This document shows, piece after piece, positions 7,880 to 18,300 of a stretch of 64,000 nt of DNA (its first letter is position 1; every line of letters begins with the position of its first letter). The DNA lies in NCBI RefSeq assembly GCF_900104515.1, contig NZ_FNJL01000001.1, forward strand, positions 248,001 through 312,000, read 5' to 3'. Origin of the DNA: Paracidovorax cattleyae (GTDB lineage Bacteria > Pseudomonadota > Gammaproteobacteria > Burkholderiales > Burkholderiaceae_C). Made by a program: the position numbers and the translations under genes. Under the pieces are notes generated by a model. That model had not been told where the DNA came from, searched no databases, and saw nothing but the letters and a program-made list of their open reading frames with translations.

Positions 7880-8350
7880 TCAGGGCACGGGCAGGCCGCC
7901 GATGCGCCCCTTGAATTCCTGCAGCGAAAAGTAGCTGTGCACCCTGCGCACGCCGGGCAGGCGGTGCAGGCGGTTCTGCAGCAGTTCGGAATAGGCGTCC
8001 AGGTCGCGGGTGACGACCACCAGCATGAAATCCTCCGGGCCGGAGATGCCATGGAACATGACCACCTCCGGAATGGCACATACCGCCTCCTCGAAAGGCA
8101 GGGACGATGCTTCGGTCTGGTGATCGATTCCGATCATCACGAATACCATCACTCCCAGGCCGAGCGCGCGCCGGTTGAGGGTCGCATGGTAGCCCGCGAT
8201 CACGCCGTCTTCTTCCAGACGCTTCACGCGGCGCCAGCACGGGGACTGCGAGAGATGGGCCATCTGTGCCAGTTCACCGGACGTGAGCCGGCCGTTGTCC
8301 TGCAGGGCCGATACCAGCTGCCGGTCCGTACGATCCAGTTCGGTTTGCAT
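7880..8350 (-). CDS. Lrp/AsnC-family regulator, probably of the kyn operon
   Basis: A 156-residue Lrp/AsnC protein with an N-terminal helix-turn-helix (LDRTDRQLVSALQDNGRL to SQSPCWRRVKRLEEDGVI, residues about 5-50) and a C-terminal RAM ligand-binding domain with the GPEDFMLVV stretch. It is transcribed divergently from kynBUA across 134 bp. In Pseudomonas and Burkholderia the Lrp-type KynR in this position activates the kyn genes in response to kynurenine, so the same role is likely. ATG 8350 (MQTELDRTDR) is chosen because the family pattern starts there; the frame stays open further upstream without homology. Confidence 0.9.
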   Translation of the reverse strand: MQTELDRTDRQLVSALQDNGRLTSGELAQMAHLSQSPCWRRVKRLEEDGVIAGYHATLNRRALGLGVMVFVMIGIDHQTEASSLPFEEAVCAIPEVVMFHGISGPEDFMLVVVTRDLDAYSELLQNRLHRLPGVRRVHSYFSLQEFKGRIGGLPVP

Positions 8351-8484
8351 AGATATTCCCCAGAAACGCCGAAATGAGAAGGATTTTCCAATTTTCCGGC
8401 ATGTAGGGATTAAACGACACCGTGCGGATGCGGGCTGCCTAGGATGCGCGCGTTGGCGGCGTTGCCGCTGCGAGGAGCCTTCCC

Positions 8485-9135
8485 ATGACCACGACCCGCT
8501 CTCTTTGGGACATTTCCGCGCCGGTGCATGCCGGCAGCCCGGTGTTTCCCGGCGACACGGCCTATGCGCAGCAGTGGTGCGCCACCATCGGGCCGCAATG
8601 CCCGGTGAACGTGAGCGCGGTGACAATGTCGCCCCATGTGGGCACGCATGCGGACGCGCCACTGCACTACGACCCGAAGGGCGCGTCGATCGGCGACGTG
8701 TCCCTGGACGCTTTCATCGGACCCTGCCGCGTGATCCACGCGATCGGCAAGGGCCCGCTGGTCGCATGGGAACACATTGCCCACGCGCTGGGCGCCGACC
8801 GGCCCGCCCTGCCGCAGCGCGTGCTCGTGCGCACCTATGAGCGCATGCCGGTGGACCGCTGGGATGCCGCGCTGGCCGCCTACGCACCGGACACCATCGA
8901 ACGCCTGGCCGACCTGGGCGTGGTCCTGGTGGGCATCGACACCGCCAGCATCGACCCCGCCCGCAGCAAGTCGCTGGACAGCCACCAGGTGATCCGCCGG
9001 CGCGGGCTGCGGGTGCTGGAGAACCTCGTGCTCGATGCGGTTCCCGAGGGCGACTACGAACTCATCGCCCTGCCCCTGAAGCTCGCCACCGCGGACGCCT
9101 CGCCCGTGCGCGCCGTTTTGCGGGCGCTGGCCTGA
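8485..9135 (+). CDS. kynB: Kynurenine formamidase
   Basis: A 216-residue metal-dependent cyclase/formamidase-type enzyme that hydrolyses N-formylkynurenine to kynurenine and formate. The HxGTHxDxPxH metal motif is complete (H51, H55, D57, H61), and the family ending LIALPLKLATADASPVRAVL is present. A clear GAGGAG lies upstream of ATG 8485. It is the first gene of kynB-kynU-kynA, which turns tryptophan into anthranilate, alanine and formate. Confidence 0.95.
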   Translation: MTTTRSLWDISAPVHAGSPVFPGDTAYAQQWCATIGPQCPVNVSAVTMSPHVGTHADAPLHYDPKGASIGDVSLDAFIGPCRVIHAIGKGPLVAWEHIAHALGADRPALPQRVLVRTYERMPVDRWDAALAAYAPDTIERLADLGVVLVGIDTASIDPARSKSLDSHQVIRRRGLRVLENLVLDAVPEGDYELIALPLKLATADASPVRAVLRALA

Positions 9136-9192
9136 CGCGGGCTGCCCGCCGCATCCATCCATTCCCGACTCTTTTCTGGCCCTTCCCTCACC

Positions 9193-10500
9193 ATGACCAC
9201 ACTCGACGATTGCCGCGCCCTGGACGCGCACGACCCGCTGCGCCCGCTGCGCGGCCATTTCCAGCTGCCCGAGGGCGTGATCTACCTCGACGGAAACTCC
9301 CTGGGCGTGCTGCCGAAGGCCGCCCCTGCTCGCATCGCCGAGGTGGTGGAGCAGGAATGGGGCGCGGACCTGATCCGCTCGTGGAACAGCGCGAGCTGGT
9401 TCGACCTGCCGCAGCGGCTGGGCAACCAGCTCGCGCCGCTGATCGGCGCAGGGGCCGGCGAAGTCGTCTGCACGGACAGCACGTCCATCAACCTCTACAA
9501 GGTGCTGAGCGCGGCGCTGAACATCGCCCGCGAGGACGCGCCCACGCGCCGCCGCATCGTGAGCGAGCGCAGCAACTTTCCCACCGACCTCTACATCGCC
9601 GAAGGCCTGTGCCGCGAGCGCGGCCTGGAACTGGTGCTGGTGGAGCCCGAAGAGATTCCTGCCGCGCTCACCGGCGACGTGGCGGTGCTGATGCTCACGC
9701 ACGTCAACTACCGCACTGGCGCGATGCACGACATGGCGGCCGTCACCGCCGCGGCGCACGCACAGGGCATTCTCTGCGTATGGGACCTCGCGCACAGCGC
9801 CGGTGCCGTGCCCGTGGACCTGCGCGGCGCGGGTGCGGACTTCTCGATCGGCTGCGGCTACAAGTACCTCAATGGCGGCCCGGGCGCCCCGGCGTTCGCC
9901 TGGGTGCATCCGCGCCATGCCGACCGCTTCTGGCAGCCCCTGTCGGGCTGGTGGGGCCACGCAGCACCGTTCGCGTTCACGCCGGACTACCAGCCGGCAC
10001 CCGGCATCGCTCGCTACCTGTGCGGCACCCAGCCCATCATCAGCCTCTCGGCACTGCAATGCGGCCTGGACGTGTTCACCGCCGCACGGCCGCTGGGCGG
10101 CATGCAGGCGCTGCGCGCGAAATCGCTGGCGCTGACGGACCTGTTCATCCGGCTGGTGGAGGAGCGTTGCCCCGGCCACGGCCTGGGCCTGGCGACACCC
10201 CGCGAGCATGCGCGGCGCGGCTCCCAGGTGTGCCTGACGCGCGATGAAGGCCGGGGCGTGGACGGCCGGGGCAGCGGCGCCTATGCCATCGTGCAGGCGC
10301 TGATCGCGCGCGGCGTGATCGGCGACTTCCGCAAGGGCGATGGCGGCCAGGGGCCGCACAAGGACATCCTGCGCTTCGGCTTCACCCCGCTCTATCTCGG
10401 CTTCGAGGACGTGTGGAATGCCGTGGAGCACCTGCGCGCCGTCCTGGACGCTGGCGAATGGCGCCGGCCCGAATTCAACCAGCGACACGCCGTGACCTGA
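9193..10500 (+). CDS. kynU: Kynureninase
   Basis: PLP-dependent hydrolase of 435 residues that cleaves kynurenine to anthranilate and alanine. Visible are the YLDGNSLG start motif, the [11 protein letters not shown] phosphate-binding region, WDLAHSAGA with the PLP aspartate, and the Schiff-base lysine K224 in [14 protein letters not shown]. The C-terminal RFGFTPLY stretch is typical. It follows kynB by 57 bp and precedes kynA by 23 bp in one operon. Confidence 0.96.
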   Translation: MTTLDDCRALDAHDPLRPLRGHFQLPEGVIYLDGNSLGVLPKAAPARIAEVVEQEWGADLIRSWNSASWFDLPQRLGNQLAPLIGAGAGEVVCTDSTSINLYKVLSAALNIAREDAPTRRRIVSERSNFPTDLYIAEGLCRERGLELVLVEPEEIPAALTGDVAVLMLTHVNYRTGAMHDMAAVTAAAHAQGILCVWDLAHSAGAVPVDLRGAGADFSIGCGYKYLNGGPGAPAFAWVHPRHADRFWQPLSGWWGHAAPFAFTPDYQPAPGIARYLCGTQPIISLSALQCGLDVFTAARPLGGMQALRAKSLALTDLFIRLVEERCPGHGLGLATPREHARRGSQVCLTRDEGRGVDGRGSGAYAIVQALIARGVIGDFRKGDGGQGPHKDILRFGFTPLYLGFEDVWNAVEHLRAVLDAGEWRRPEFNQRHAVT

Positions 10501-10523
10501 AGGCCGGCAGGAGACATCGCACC

Positions 10524-11423
10524 ATGTGCCCCCATGCCACGCAAGCATCCAGCGCGCCTTCATCCGCGCCCCCTTCCGCGCACGCGTCCCAGCCCGAAGC
10601 CATCGTGCACGAGGAGCGCGCGCAACTCGATTTCAGCCGCGACATGAGCTATGGCGACTACCTGCAGCTCGACGCGATCCTGACCGCGCAGAAGCCGCTG
10701 TCGCCCAACCACAATGAAATGCTCTTCATCGTGCAGCACCAGACCAGCGAGCTGTGGATGAAGCTGATGCTGCACGAGCTGCGCGCCGCGATCGACCATG
10801 TCGCGCAGGGCGACCTGCCGCCGGCATTCAAGATGCTCGCGCGCGTGTCCAAGATCATGGAACAGCTGGTCCATGCCTGGGATGTGCTTGCCACGATGAC
10901 GCCGCCCGAGTACAGCGCCATCCGGCCCTACCTCGCGCAGTCGAGCGGCTTCCAAAGCTACCAGTACCGCTGCATCGAGTTCTCGCTGGGCAACAAGAAC
11001 GCGGCGATGCTCAAGCCGCACGCGCACCGGCCGGATCTGCTCGCGCTGGTGCAGGCGGCCTACGAAGCGCCATCGCTCTACGATGAGGCGCTGCGGCTGC
11101 TGGCCCGTCGGGGCATTCCCGTGCCCGCGAGCCACACGGACCGCGACTGGACGCAGCCCTATGCCGAGAGCGATGCGGTGGAAACCGCCTGGCTCACCGT
11201 CTATCGCGATACGCAGCGCTACTGGGACCTCTACCAATTGGGCGAGAAGCTCACGGACCTGGAAGACGCCTTCCGTCTCTGGCGCTTCCGCCACGTGACC
11301 ACGGTGGAGCGCGTGATAGGCTTCAAGCGCGGCACCGGCGGCACGGGCGGCGTGAGCTACCTGCGGCGCATGCTGGATGTGGTGCTGTTTCCGGAGATCT
11401 GGAAGTTGCGCACGAGTCTCTGA
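10524..11423 (+). CDS. kynA: Tryptophan 2,3-dioxygenase
   Basis: Haem enzyme (299 residues) that opens the indole ring of tryptophan with O2 to N-formylkynurenine, the first step of the pathway although encoded last. Visible are [10 protein letters not shown], the substrate segment [28 protein letters not shown], and the haem-ligand region [12 protein letters not shown] followed by the [12 protein letters not shown] loop. The first about 25 residues are Ala/Pro/Ser-rich and not conserved. ATG 10524 is the first plausible start after kynU and follows GCAGGAG. Confidence 0.96.
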   Translation: MCPHATQASSAPSSAPPSAHASQPEAIVHEERAQLDFSRDMSYGDYLQLDAILTAQKPLSPNHNEMLFIVQHQTSELWMKLMLHELRAAIDHVAQGDLPPAFKMLARVSKIMEQLVHAWDVLATMTPPEYSAIRPYLAQSSGFQSYQYRCIEFSLGNKNAAMLKPHAHRPDLLALVQAAYEAPSLYDEALRLLARRGIPVPASHTDRDWTQPYAESDAVETAWLTVYRDTQRYWDLYQLGEKLTDLEDAFRLWRFRHVTTVERVIGFKRGTGGTGGVSYLRRMLDVVLFPEIWKLRTSL

Positions 11424-11471
11424 CCCCCTGGAGTCGCCCTGGGCCATGCGGCTCGCTGCAGGCGCGCTCGC

Positions 11472-12710
11472 CTACCGGCTGCTGCCGGGACCCGCAACCA
11501 TCGCGTCCACGGCCTCGCCCCGGTAAAGCCAGGGCTGGTCGAGCAGCCGCGCACCGAGCAGGCGCAGGGAGGCGTCACGGGCCCAGCGCACGGGACCCGT
11601 GGCGTGGAAGATCCTGCCGTTGCGCTCGGCCCTGGCCTGCACGCGCGCATTGCGCAGCCAACGACCGCCCGCGTAGCGCGCCAGGCGGCCAGGCACATCG
11701 CCGCTGCCACCGGACAGGGCGAGCCCGAGCGCGGCGGCGTCCTCGATAGCCATGCCGGCGCCCTGGGCCAGATAGGGCCGCATCGGATGGGCGGCATCGC
11801 CCAGCAGGGCCACCCTGCCGTGCGCCATCTCGTGCGGTCCGGACAGCGGAGCCCGGTCGGACAGCGGCCACAGACGCCAGCCGCCGCCCGCCTGCGGCAC
11901 TGCGCGCACGAGGTCCTGCAGCGCCGCGCAGGTGGGGCGCAGCGCCCCTTCCAGATCCCCCGCATTGCCGGCATGGTCCCAGTGGTCGAGATCCTCGGGC
12001 GCCCGTCCATGGCGGATGGCGACGATGTTCATGAGTTCGCCGCGGCGCACCGGATACTGCACGACATGCAGCCCCGGCCCCAGCCAGGCCGTGACCTGCG
12101 CGGTGCGCAGGCGCTGGGGCAGCGCATGCTGGGGCACCACCGTCCGGTAGGCCAGATGGCCGGATATCCGCGCGGGCTCGGCGCCCAGCAGCCGGGCGCG
12201 CGTGGCGCTGCGCAGTCCATCGGCACCGACGAAGGCGTCGCCCTGCACCTGGTGGCCCGCCACGGTGCGCACCGTGATCCCTGCAGCATGCTCCCCGTGA
12301 TCCGCGATGGTCTCGCCGAGATGCAGCTCAACCCCGGGCCGGCTGCGCACGGCCTCCAGCAGCAGGCCGTGAAGGTCTGCGCGGTGGATGGCGACGTAAG
12401 GGGCTCCGTAGCGGGACGCGATGGCCGCGCCCAGCGGCATCGCCGCCAACACCCGGCCATCCAGCGCGCTGCGCACCTGCAGCCTGTCGGGATACGCGGC
12501 GACGGCCTGCAAAGCGGCCTCGAACCCCCAGGCGTGCAGCAGCCTCACCGCATTCGGCCCGAGCTGCACGCCTGCACCCACTTCGCTGAAAACGGGCGCG
12601 CGCTCGTACAGGTCCACCGACCAGCCCGCGCATGAAGCCGCCAGGGCCGCGGACAGGCCTCCTATGCCGCCGCCCGCGAGCAGGAGCCCGGGCTGTCGTG
12701 TGTATTGCAT
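11472..12710 (-). CDS. FAD-dependent aromatic monooxygenase, salicylate hydroxylase-like
   Basis: A 412-residue group A flavoprotein monooxygenase. The Rossmann motif AGGGIGGLSAA, the DG motif VGADGLRSATR and the GD motif LLGDAAHPMRPYLAQGAG mark FAD and NAD(P)H use and hydroxylation of an aromatic acid. The closest families are salicylate 1-, 3-hydroxybenzoate 6- and 6-hydroxynicotinate hydroxylases; the substrate cannot be told from sequence alone. It lies convergent to kynBUA, with 48 bp between the stops. ATG 12710 (MQYTRQPGLLL) is chosen because the nucleotide fold starts within ten residues. Confidence 0.88.
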   Translation of the reverse strand: MQYTRQPGLLLAGGGIGGLSAALAASCAGWSVDLYERAPVFSEVGAGVQLGPNAVRLLHAWGFEAALQAVAAYPDRLQVRSALDGRVLAAMPLGAAIASRYGAPYVAIHRADLHGLLLEAVRSRPGVELHLGETIADHGEHAAGITVRTVAGHQVQGDAFVGADGLRSATRARLLGAEPARISGHLAYRTVVPQHALPQRLRTAQVTAWLGPGLHVVQYPVRRGELMNIVAIRHGRAPEDLDHWDHAGNAGDLEGALRPTCAALQDLVRAVPQAGGGWRLWPLSDRAPLSGPHEMAHGRVALLGDAAHPMRPYLAQGAGMAIEDAAALGLALSGGSGDVPGRLARYAGGRWLRNARVQARAERNGRIFHATGPVRWARDASLRLLGARLLDQPWLYRGEAVDAMVAGPGSSR

Positions 12711-12781
12711 GGGTCGATTGTGCGGGTTGCCCCGGGCACCGGGGTCGAGGCAGGTCAAACCCGGGTGCCGCCGCGGGCGGA

Positions 12782-15334
12782 TCAGAGGGCCGGGCGCAGC
12801 GCCCTCTCCAGCACGGCAGCGGGTGCCGGCCGCCCGAAGAGGTGGCCCTGAAACGCCTTGCAGCCGTGGCGCTGCAGGAATTTCAGCTGGCCCGTGGTCT
12901 CCACCCCTTCGGCGACCACCTCCAGGTCGAGGCTGCGGGCGAGCGCGAGGATGGTCCGCACGATGGCTGCGTCGTTGGGGTCGGTGAGCACGTCGCGCAC
13001 GAAGCTCTGGTCGATCTTGAGCTGGTCCAGCGGCAGCCGCTTGAGGTAGGCGAGTGAAGAATAGCCCGTGCCGAAATCGTCGATGGCGAAACCCACCCCG
13101 TGCGCCCGCAGCTGCTCCATGCGCGCGATCACCTCTTCCACGTCCGCCATGAGCAGGCTTTCGGTGAGCTCGATCTTCAGCAGCCGCGGCTGCGCTCCGC
13201 TGCGGCGCAGGGTCTGCAGCAGCTGGTCCACGAAATCGGGCTGGCGGAACTGGCGCACGCTCACGTTCACTGCAAGCACGAGCTGCGCCGTGGTGGCGCT
13301 GCGGCTCCATGCCACCAGTTGGGCGCAGGCCCGCTCCAGCACCCATTGCCCCAGCGGGATGATCAGCCCGCCCTGCTCCGCCGCCGGGATGAATTCCCCG
13401 GGCATCACCAGGCCGCGCTGCGGGTGGCGCCAGCGTACCAGCGCCTCCGCGCCCAGCATGCTGCCGTCGCCGTTCACCAGGGGCTGGTAGTGCAGCAGGA
13501 GTTCGTCCGACTCGAGCGCTTGCCGCAGCTCCGATTCGAGCGCCGCGCGCGCGAGAACCGCCTGCAGCATGGAGGGATCGAAAAAGCGGACCGTGTTGCG
13601 ACCGGCGGCCTTGGCCTGGTACATGGCGAGATCGGCATGCTTGAGCAGGTCGTCCACGCCGGCCGCGTGCCCCGTTCCACCCCCGAACAGCGCCAGCCCG
13701 ATGCTGGGCGTAGTGTGGTGGTATCCCATCCCGCCGACCGCATAGGGCCTGCCCAGCGCCGCGGCGATCCGGTTCGCCAGCACGGCCGCATCGGCGCGGG
13801 CCCGGTGCATGTCGCCCGGCAGGCCTTCGGCCAGCACCACGAACTCATCGCCGCCGAACCGGCTCACCGTGTTCGCCGCACCAGCGCAGGCGAGCAGGCG
13901 CTGCGCCGCCTGCACGAGAAGGCGATCGCCCATGTCGTGCCCGAGCGTGTCGTTGAGGTCCTTGAAGTTGTCCAGATCGAGGAAAAGCAGCGCGCCGTGG
14001 CTGCGTTCCTGCGCCGCCGTGCCGATGGCGCGGTGCAGGCGGTCGGTGAGCAGGCGCCGGTTGGGCAGGCCGGTCAGCGGATCGAAGAATGCCAGGCGTT
14101 CGATTTCCGCGTCGACGCGCTTGCGCTCGGTGATGTCCCGGCCGACGCCCCGGTAGCCCAGAAAGGCGCCATCCGCGCTGAAGACCGGGATCCCGCTCAC
14201 GGACACCCAGTGCACGCGCCCGTTGGCCCCGGTACGCTGCAGTTCCAGGTCCCGGAAGGGCTGGCGCGCCGCCAGGAGCCGCCGATGCTCCACCCAGTCC
14301 TGCGCGGAGAGATTGGAAGCGCCCAGTTCCCACCGTGTCCGGCCGACCACTTCCTCCGGTGAAATGCCCATGCCCTTGAGGCCCTGGTTGACGTGGACGA
14401 AACGGTGCTCGGCATCCTGTTCCCAGTACCAGTCGGACGACAGATCGCACAGGCTGCGGAACCGCGCCTCGCTGAGCCGCAATTCCGACTGCAGGAGCAT
14501 GTGCGGGGTCACGTCGGAAAAGGTGCGCAGCCACTCCCCGCCCGGCAGGGGCGCGGTGAAGACCTCAAGCATGCGGCCGTCGGGTGTCTTGCGCCAATAG
14601 ACACCGGGGGGCGGAAGGGCGTCGCCGCTCTCCACGTACGGGCGTCCCCGCTCGTCCACCCGCTCGAAGCCCGGTCCGAAATCGCCGCGCTGCGCCTGCC
14701 ATTGCTTGACTTCCGCCAGGGTGGGTACGGCATCGAGCAATGTGCGCGGAAGATCGAGCATCCCGGGCAGGCGGTCGTTGTAGAAGAGAACGCGGCGGTC
14801 CGGCCCGAGGATGAGCAGGCCGGACGCCATATGGTCGAGCGCCGTGTGCAGCATTTCCGGCGTCGCGGCATGGCCGGGCGGGCTGGCGGCCCCGCCCCCC
14901 TCCGGCCGGGCCATCCCCTGCCGCATCCCGTCGATGCCGCCCCGCTCGCAGGAAGCCAGCAGGGCCGACAGCCGCAGGGCCAGTTCGCGCATGGTGCCGT
15001 CGCCCGGCCCCGAGCGCAGGACATAGTCTCCGGGACCGGCACGCAGCGCCCTGGCCGCCAGGGCCTCCTGCTGGGGGTGCGCGTCGAGGTACAGCAGCAG
15101 CGGCAGGCGCCGGCCAGGCTGCACGGACCATGCCGGCAGTGTCACCGCGTGCGGTGGCGGCACCAGCACCACGGCGTCGAATCCGGTGCCCGGGCCGGGC
15201 CCGTCGCGCATCGACATCCAGGAGATCGGGACCACGTCCCAGGCATGTCCCCAGTGCCCGCCTTGCGATGCCAGGGACGCCGCTGCCGCGGAGCACTCGC
15301 CGGCCGCTCCGGCGTCTATCCAGCCGATGCGCAT
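12782..15334 (-). CDS. PAS-PAS-GGDEF-EAL cyclic di-GMP protein with degenerate receiver-like N-terminus
   Basis: An 850-residue soluble signalling protein. The first about 130 residues resemble a response-regulator receiver without a clear phosphoacceptor aspartate (FDAVVLVPPP, then AGPGDYVLRSG in place of the usual GADDYL.KP). Two PAS-type domains follow (about 160-280 and 285-410), then GGDEF with intact RFGGDEF and EAL with EALVRW, NVSVRQF, ELTES, DDFGTGYS and the catalytic lysine in KIDQSFV. Both synthesis and hydrolysis of cyclic di-GMP look possible. No RxxD inhibitory site is seen before GGDEF (sequence AGAAN). The start lies two bases beyond the stop of the upstream gene, so the two form an operon and are close paralogues in the C-terminal half. 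Confidence 0.92.
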   Translation of the reverse strand: MRIGWIDAGAAGECSAAAASLASQGGHWGHAWDVVPISWMSMRDGPGPGTGFDAVVLVPPPHAVTLPAWSVQPGRRLPLLLYLDAHPQQEALAARALRAGPGDYVLRSGPGDGTMRELALRLSALLASCERGGIDGMRQGMARPEGGGAASPPGHAATPEMLHTALDHMASGLLILGPDRRVLFYNDRLPGMLDLPRTLLDAVPTLAEVKQWQAQRGDFGPGFERVDERGRPYVESGDALPPPGVYWRKTPDGRMLEVFTAPLPGGEWLRTFSDVTPHMLLQSELRLSEARFRSLCDLSSDWYWEQDAEHRFVHVNQGLKGMGISPEEVVGRTRWELGASNLSAQDWVEHRRLLAARQPFRDLELQRTGANGRVHWVSVSGIPVFSADGAFLGYRGVGRDITERKRVDAEIERLAFFDPLTGLPNRRLLTDRLHRAIGTAAQERSHGALLFLDLDNFKDLNDTLGHDMGDRLLVQAAQRLLACAGAANTVSRFGGDEFVVLAEGLPGDMHRARADAAVLANRIAAALGRPYAVGGMGYHHTTPSIGLALFGGGTGHAAGVDDLLKHADLAMYQAKAAGRNTVRFFDPSMLQAVLARAALESELRQALESDELLLHYQPLVNGDGSMLGAEALVRWRHPQRGLVMPGEFIPAAEQGGLIIPLGQWVLERACAQLVAWSRSATTAQLVLAVNVSVRQFRQPDFVDQLLQTLRRSGAQPRLLKIELTESLLMADVEEVIARMEQLRAHGVGFAIDDFGTGYSSLAYLKRLPLDQLKIDQSFVRDVLTDPNDAAIVRTILALARSLDLEVVAEGVETTGQLKFLQRHGCKAFQGHLFGRPAPAAVLERALRPAL

Positions 15335-15336
15335 GT

Positions 15337-18300
15337 TCAGAGCACCGCGCCGGCGGTTCCCTGGGCAGCGGCGGGCTCCGCCGGACCGGTAAGGTCGTGC
15401 TCGCGCTCGAAGTCCTCCAGCGGCACCGGCTTGCCGAACAGGTAGCCCTGGAAGCCCTCGCAGCCGTGCAGCTTGAGAAAGCTCAGCTGGCCCGCGGTTT
15501 CCACGCCTTCGGCCACGACCTGCAGGTCGAGGCTCTTTGCCAGCGCCAGGATGGTGCGGACGATGGCGGCGTCGTTGGGATCGGTGAGCACGTCGCGCAC
15601 GAAGCTCTGGTCGATCTTCACCAGATCCAGCGGCAGGCGCTTGAGGTAGCTCAGGGACGAATACCCGGTGCCGAAGTCGTCGAGCGCGAAGCCTACGCCG
15701 ACCCGCTTGAGCTGCGCCATGCGGCCGATGGTGTCCTCCACGTCGCCCAACAGCAGGCTTTCGGTGAGCTCGAGCTTGAGCCGCTGCGGATTGGCCCCGG
15801 TGCCCGCGAGCGTTCCCAGCACCTCCGCCACGAAATCGGGCTGGCGGAACTGCCGGGCGCTCACGTTCACCGCGATGGTGAAGGCGGCCGTGGCGGGATG
15901 GGCAGCCCAGCGCACGAGCTGCTCGCACGCGGTCTGCAGCACCTGCCGGCCCAGCGGGAGGATGAGGCCGGTCTCCTCGGCGAGCGGGATGAAGTCGGCC
16001 GGGCTCACCAGGCCCTTCACGGGATGCTGCCAGCGCACCAGTGCCTCCGCGCCGCACAGGCGCGTGCTGCCGTCCACGATGGGCTGCAGGTGCACGGTGA
16101 GCTCCTGCCGCGCGATGCCCTGGCGCAGATCCGACTCCAGCTGCGAGCGCGCCGTCACCTGGGCCTGCATGTCCGGGTCGAAGAACCGCTGGGTGTTACG
16201 TCCGGCGGCCTTGGCCTGGTACATGGCGAGATCGGCGCGCTTGAGCAGTTCGTCCACGCTGCGCCGCTGATCTCCGAAGAGGGTGATACCGATGCTGGGT
16301 GTGCTGTAGTGCTGCTGCGTCCCCATCTCGAAGGGCCGGTTGAGCTGGGCCAGCAGCTTCTCCGCGACCTGCTCGGCCTGCAGCGCTGCCTGCGCGGTGT
16401 CGGCGTCCAGGCCTTCGAGCATGACCACGAATTCGTCGCCCCCGAAACGGGCCACGGTATCGGAGGTGCGCACGCACTCCTGCAGCCGCTGCGCCACCTG
16501 CACGAGCAGGCGGTCCCCCATGTCGTGGCCGAGGGTGTCGTTGAGATCCTTGAAGTTGTCCAGGTCGATGAAGAGCAGCGCACCCAGCTTTTCGTTGCGC
16601 TGGCAGGCGGCGCCAGCCCGCTGCAGGCGGTCCAGCAGCAGGCGCCGGTTCGGCAGCCCGGTCAGGGCGTCGAAGAAGGCCAGCAGCTCGATCTGCTGCT
16701 CGGCCTTCTTGCGGTCGGTGATGTCGCGGCTCACGCTGAGCAGCCCCGTGACGTGCCCGCGCATGTCGCGGATCGGGGTCTTGATGGTCTCGAAGTAGCC
16801 GGCATAGCCGTCTTCGGCGAAGGTGAGCGTTTCCTCGTACACCAGGGGCTGCCAGGCGGCCATCGCCCGCTCGTCGAGCTGTCGCACGCGGGCGGCCTCG
16901 ATGGGCGCCATCAGCTCCTCGTCGCCCAGGCCGAGGATGTCGCGCTCGCGCCGGCCCAGGTAGCGCTCGAAGACCGGGTTGCAGGACAGGTAGCGCCCGG
17001 ACGCATCCTTGAGAAACACCACGTCCGGGATGGCGTTGACAAGGCTCGCGAGCCGGGAGCGCTGCTGGCTCAGCTCCAGTGCCAGGTGCTTCTGCTCCGT
17101 CACATCGACGGCGAACACCATGATCGCCACGACGCGACCGTCCGACCCGGTCTCCGGGATGATGGTGGTGTGGAAGAACTCCGGTCCTTTACCCCTGTAG
17201 GGCGAGCGGTAGTCGAACACTACCGGCCGCCCCTGCAGGGCCCGCAGCAGATGCGGATGCAGGGACTGCACGAGTTCCGCGGACAGGACCTCGGAAGCGC
17301 GCCGCCCCTCCAGCTCCTGCGGCGTGCGCCGCAGCCACTGGGCCTGCGACGGATTCACATAGAGGATGCGCAGGTCGCGGTCGAGGCGGGAGATGCCCCC
17401 CGGCATGCGGCCCAGCAGGCTGGCGAGCTGGATTTCGTGCGCCCGGCTGAGGTCCTGCGCCTCCCGCTGCTCTGTCACGTCGGTGAGGACGCCGTCCCAG
17501 ATGACCCGGCCGCTCCCCCCCTTCAGCAACCGCGGGGAGGAGCTCAGCCGTATCCACCGCGGCGCGCCGTCCATGCGCCGCATCCGCACCACCGACTCCC
17601 CCACGCCCATGGTGCGGTAGGAGACTTCGTCCGCATCGGCCTGGGCCGCCCGGTCCTCGGGATCGATGCGGTCGAACAGGCGTTGAGCATCTTCCATGAC
17701 ATCGGCGGCGCGCACCCCCACGAGCCGTTCCAGCGCTTCGCCCATGTGGACGAACCGGCGCCGGCCGTCGGGCTCGCGGACCATCTGATAGAGCACGCTG
17801 TCGGGCAGGTTGCGGCCGAGCAGCTGCAGCCGCGACTCGCTGTCGCGCAGGCGGGACTCCGCCTCCCGCAGCCGGGCATAGGGCAGGCGGACACCGGCGA
17901 TGAACACCGCCTGGAACAGCACGGCGTAGCCCACCACATGCAGGGCGTGCGCCAGCATCCGGGCCCAATGAAGCCGGTCCGGCGGAAGCGCCACCAGGAG
18001 CTGCGCCGCCGCCATCGCCACGGCGGCAGCGGCCATCGTGCGGCGCCGGCCATGGCGTTGCACCGCGGCGTCCGCGCTGCGCTGGCGCATGCCGTAGAAA
18101 AGGCCGGCGGACAGGACCATGATAGCGCCGGACACCAGCGCGGCGACACGCATCGGCGCGTGGCCCGAGGCGATCAGCCAGTCGCGGGGGCCGTCCGTCG
18201 TGGCCGTCCAGACAATGGCCAGGGACAGCAGGGCCGACACCAGGGCCCAGGCCATGCCGGGGCCTGCGGCCGACGCGCGCAGGGCGAACAGGAGCAGCGT

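Noticed and set aside
11472-12710. Possible kynurenine 3-monooxygenase
   Set aside because: The protein lacks the C-terminal membrane-associated part and conserved features of KMO and is closer to salicylate-type hydroxylases; a KMO would also not fit an anthranilate-forming kynBUA operon.
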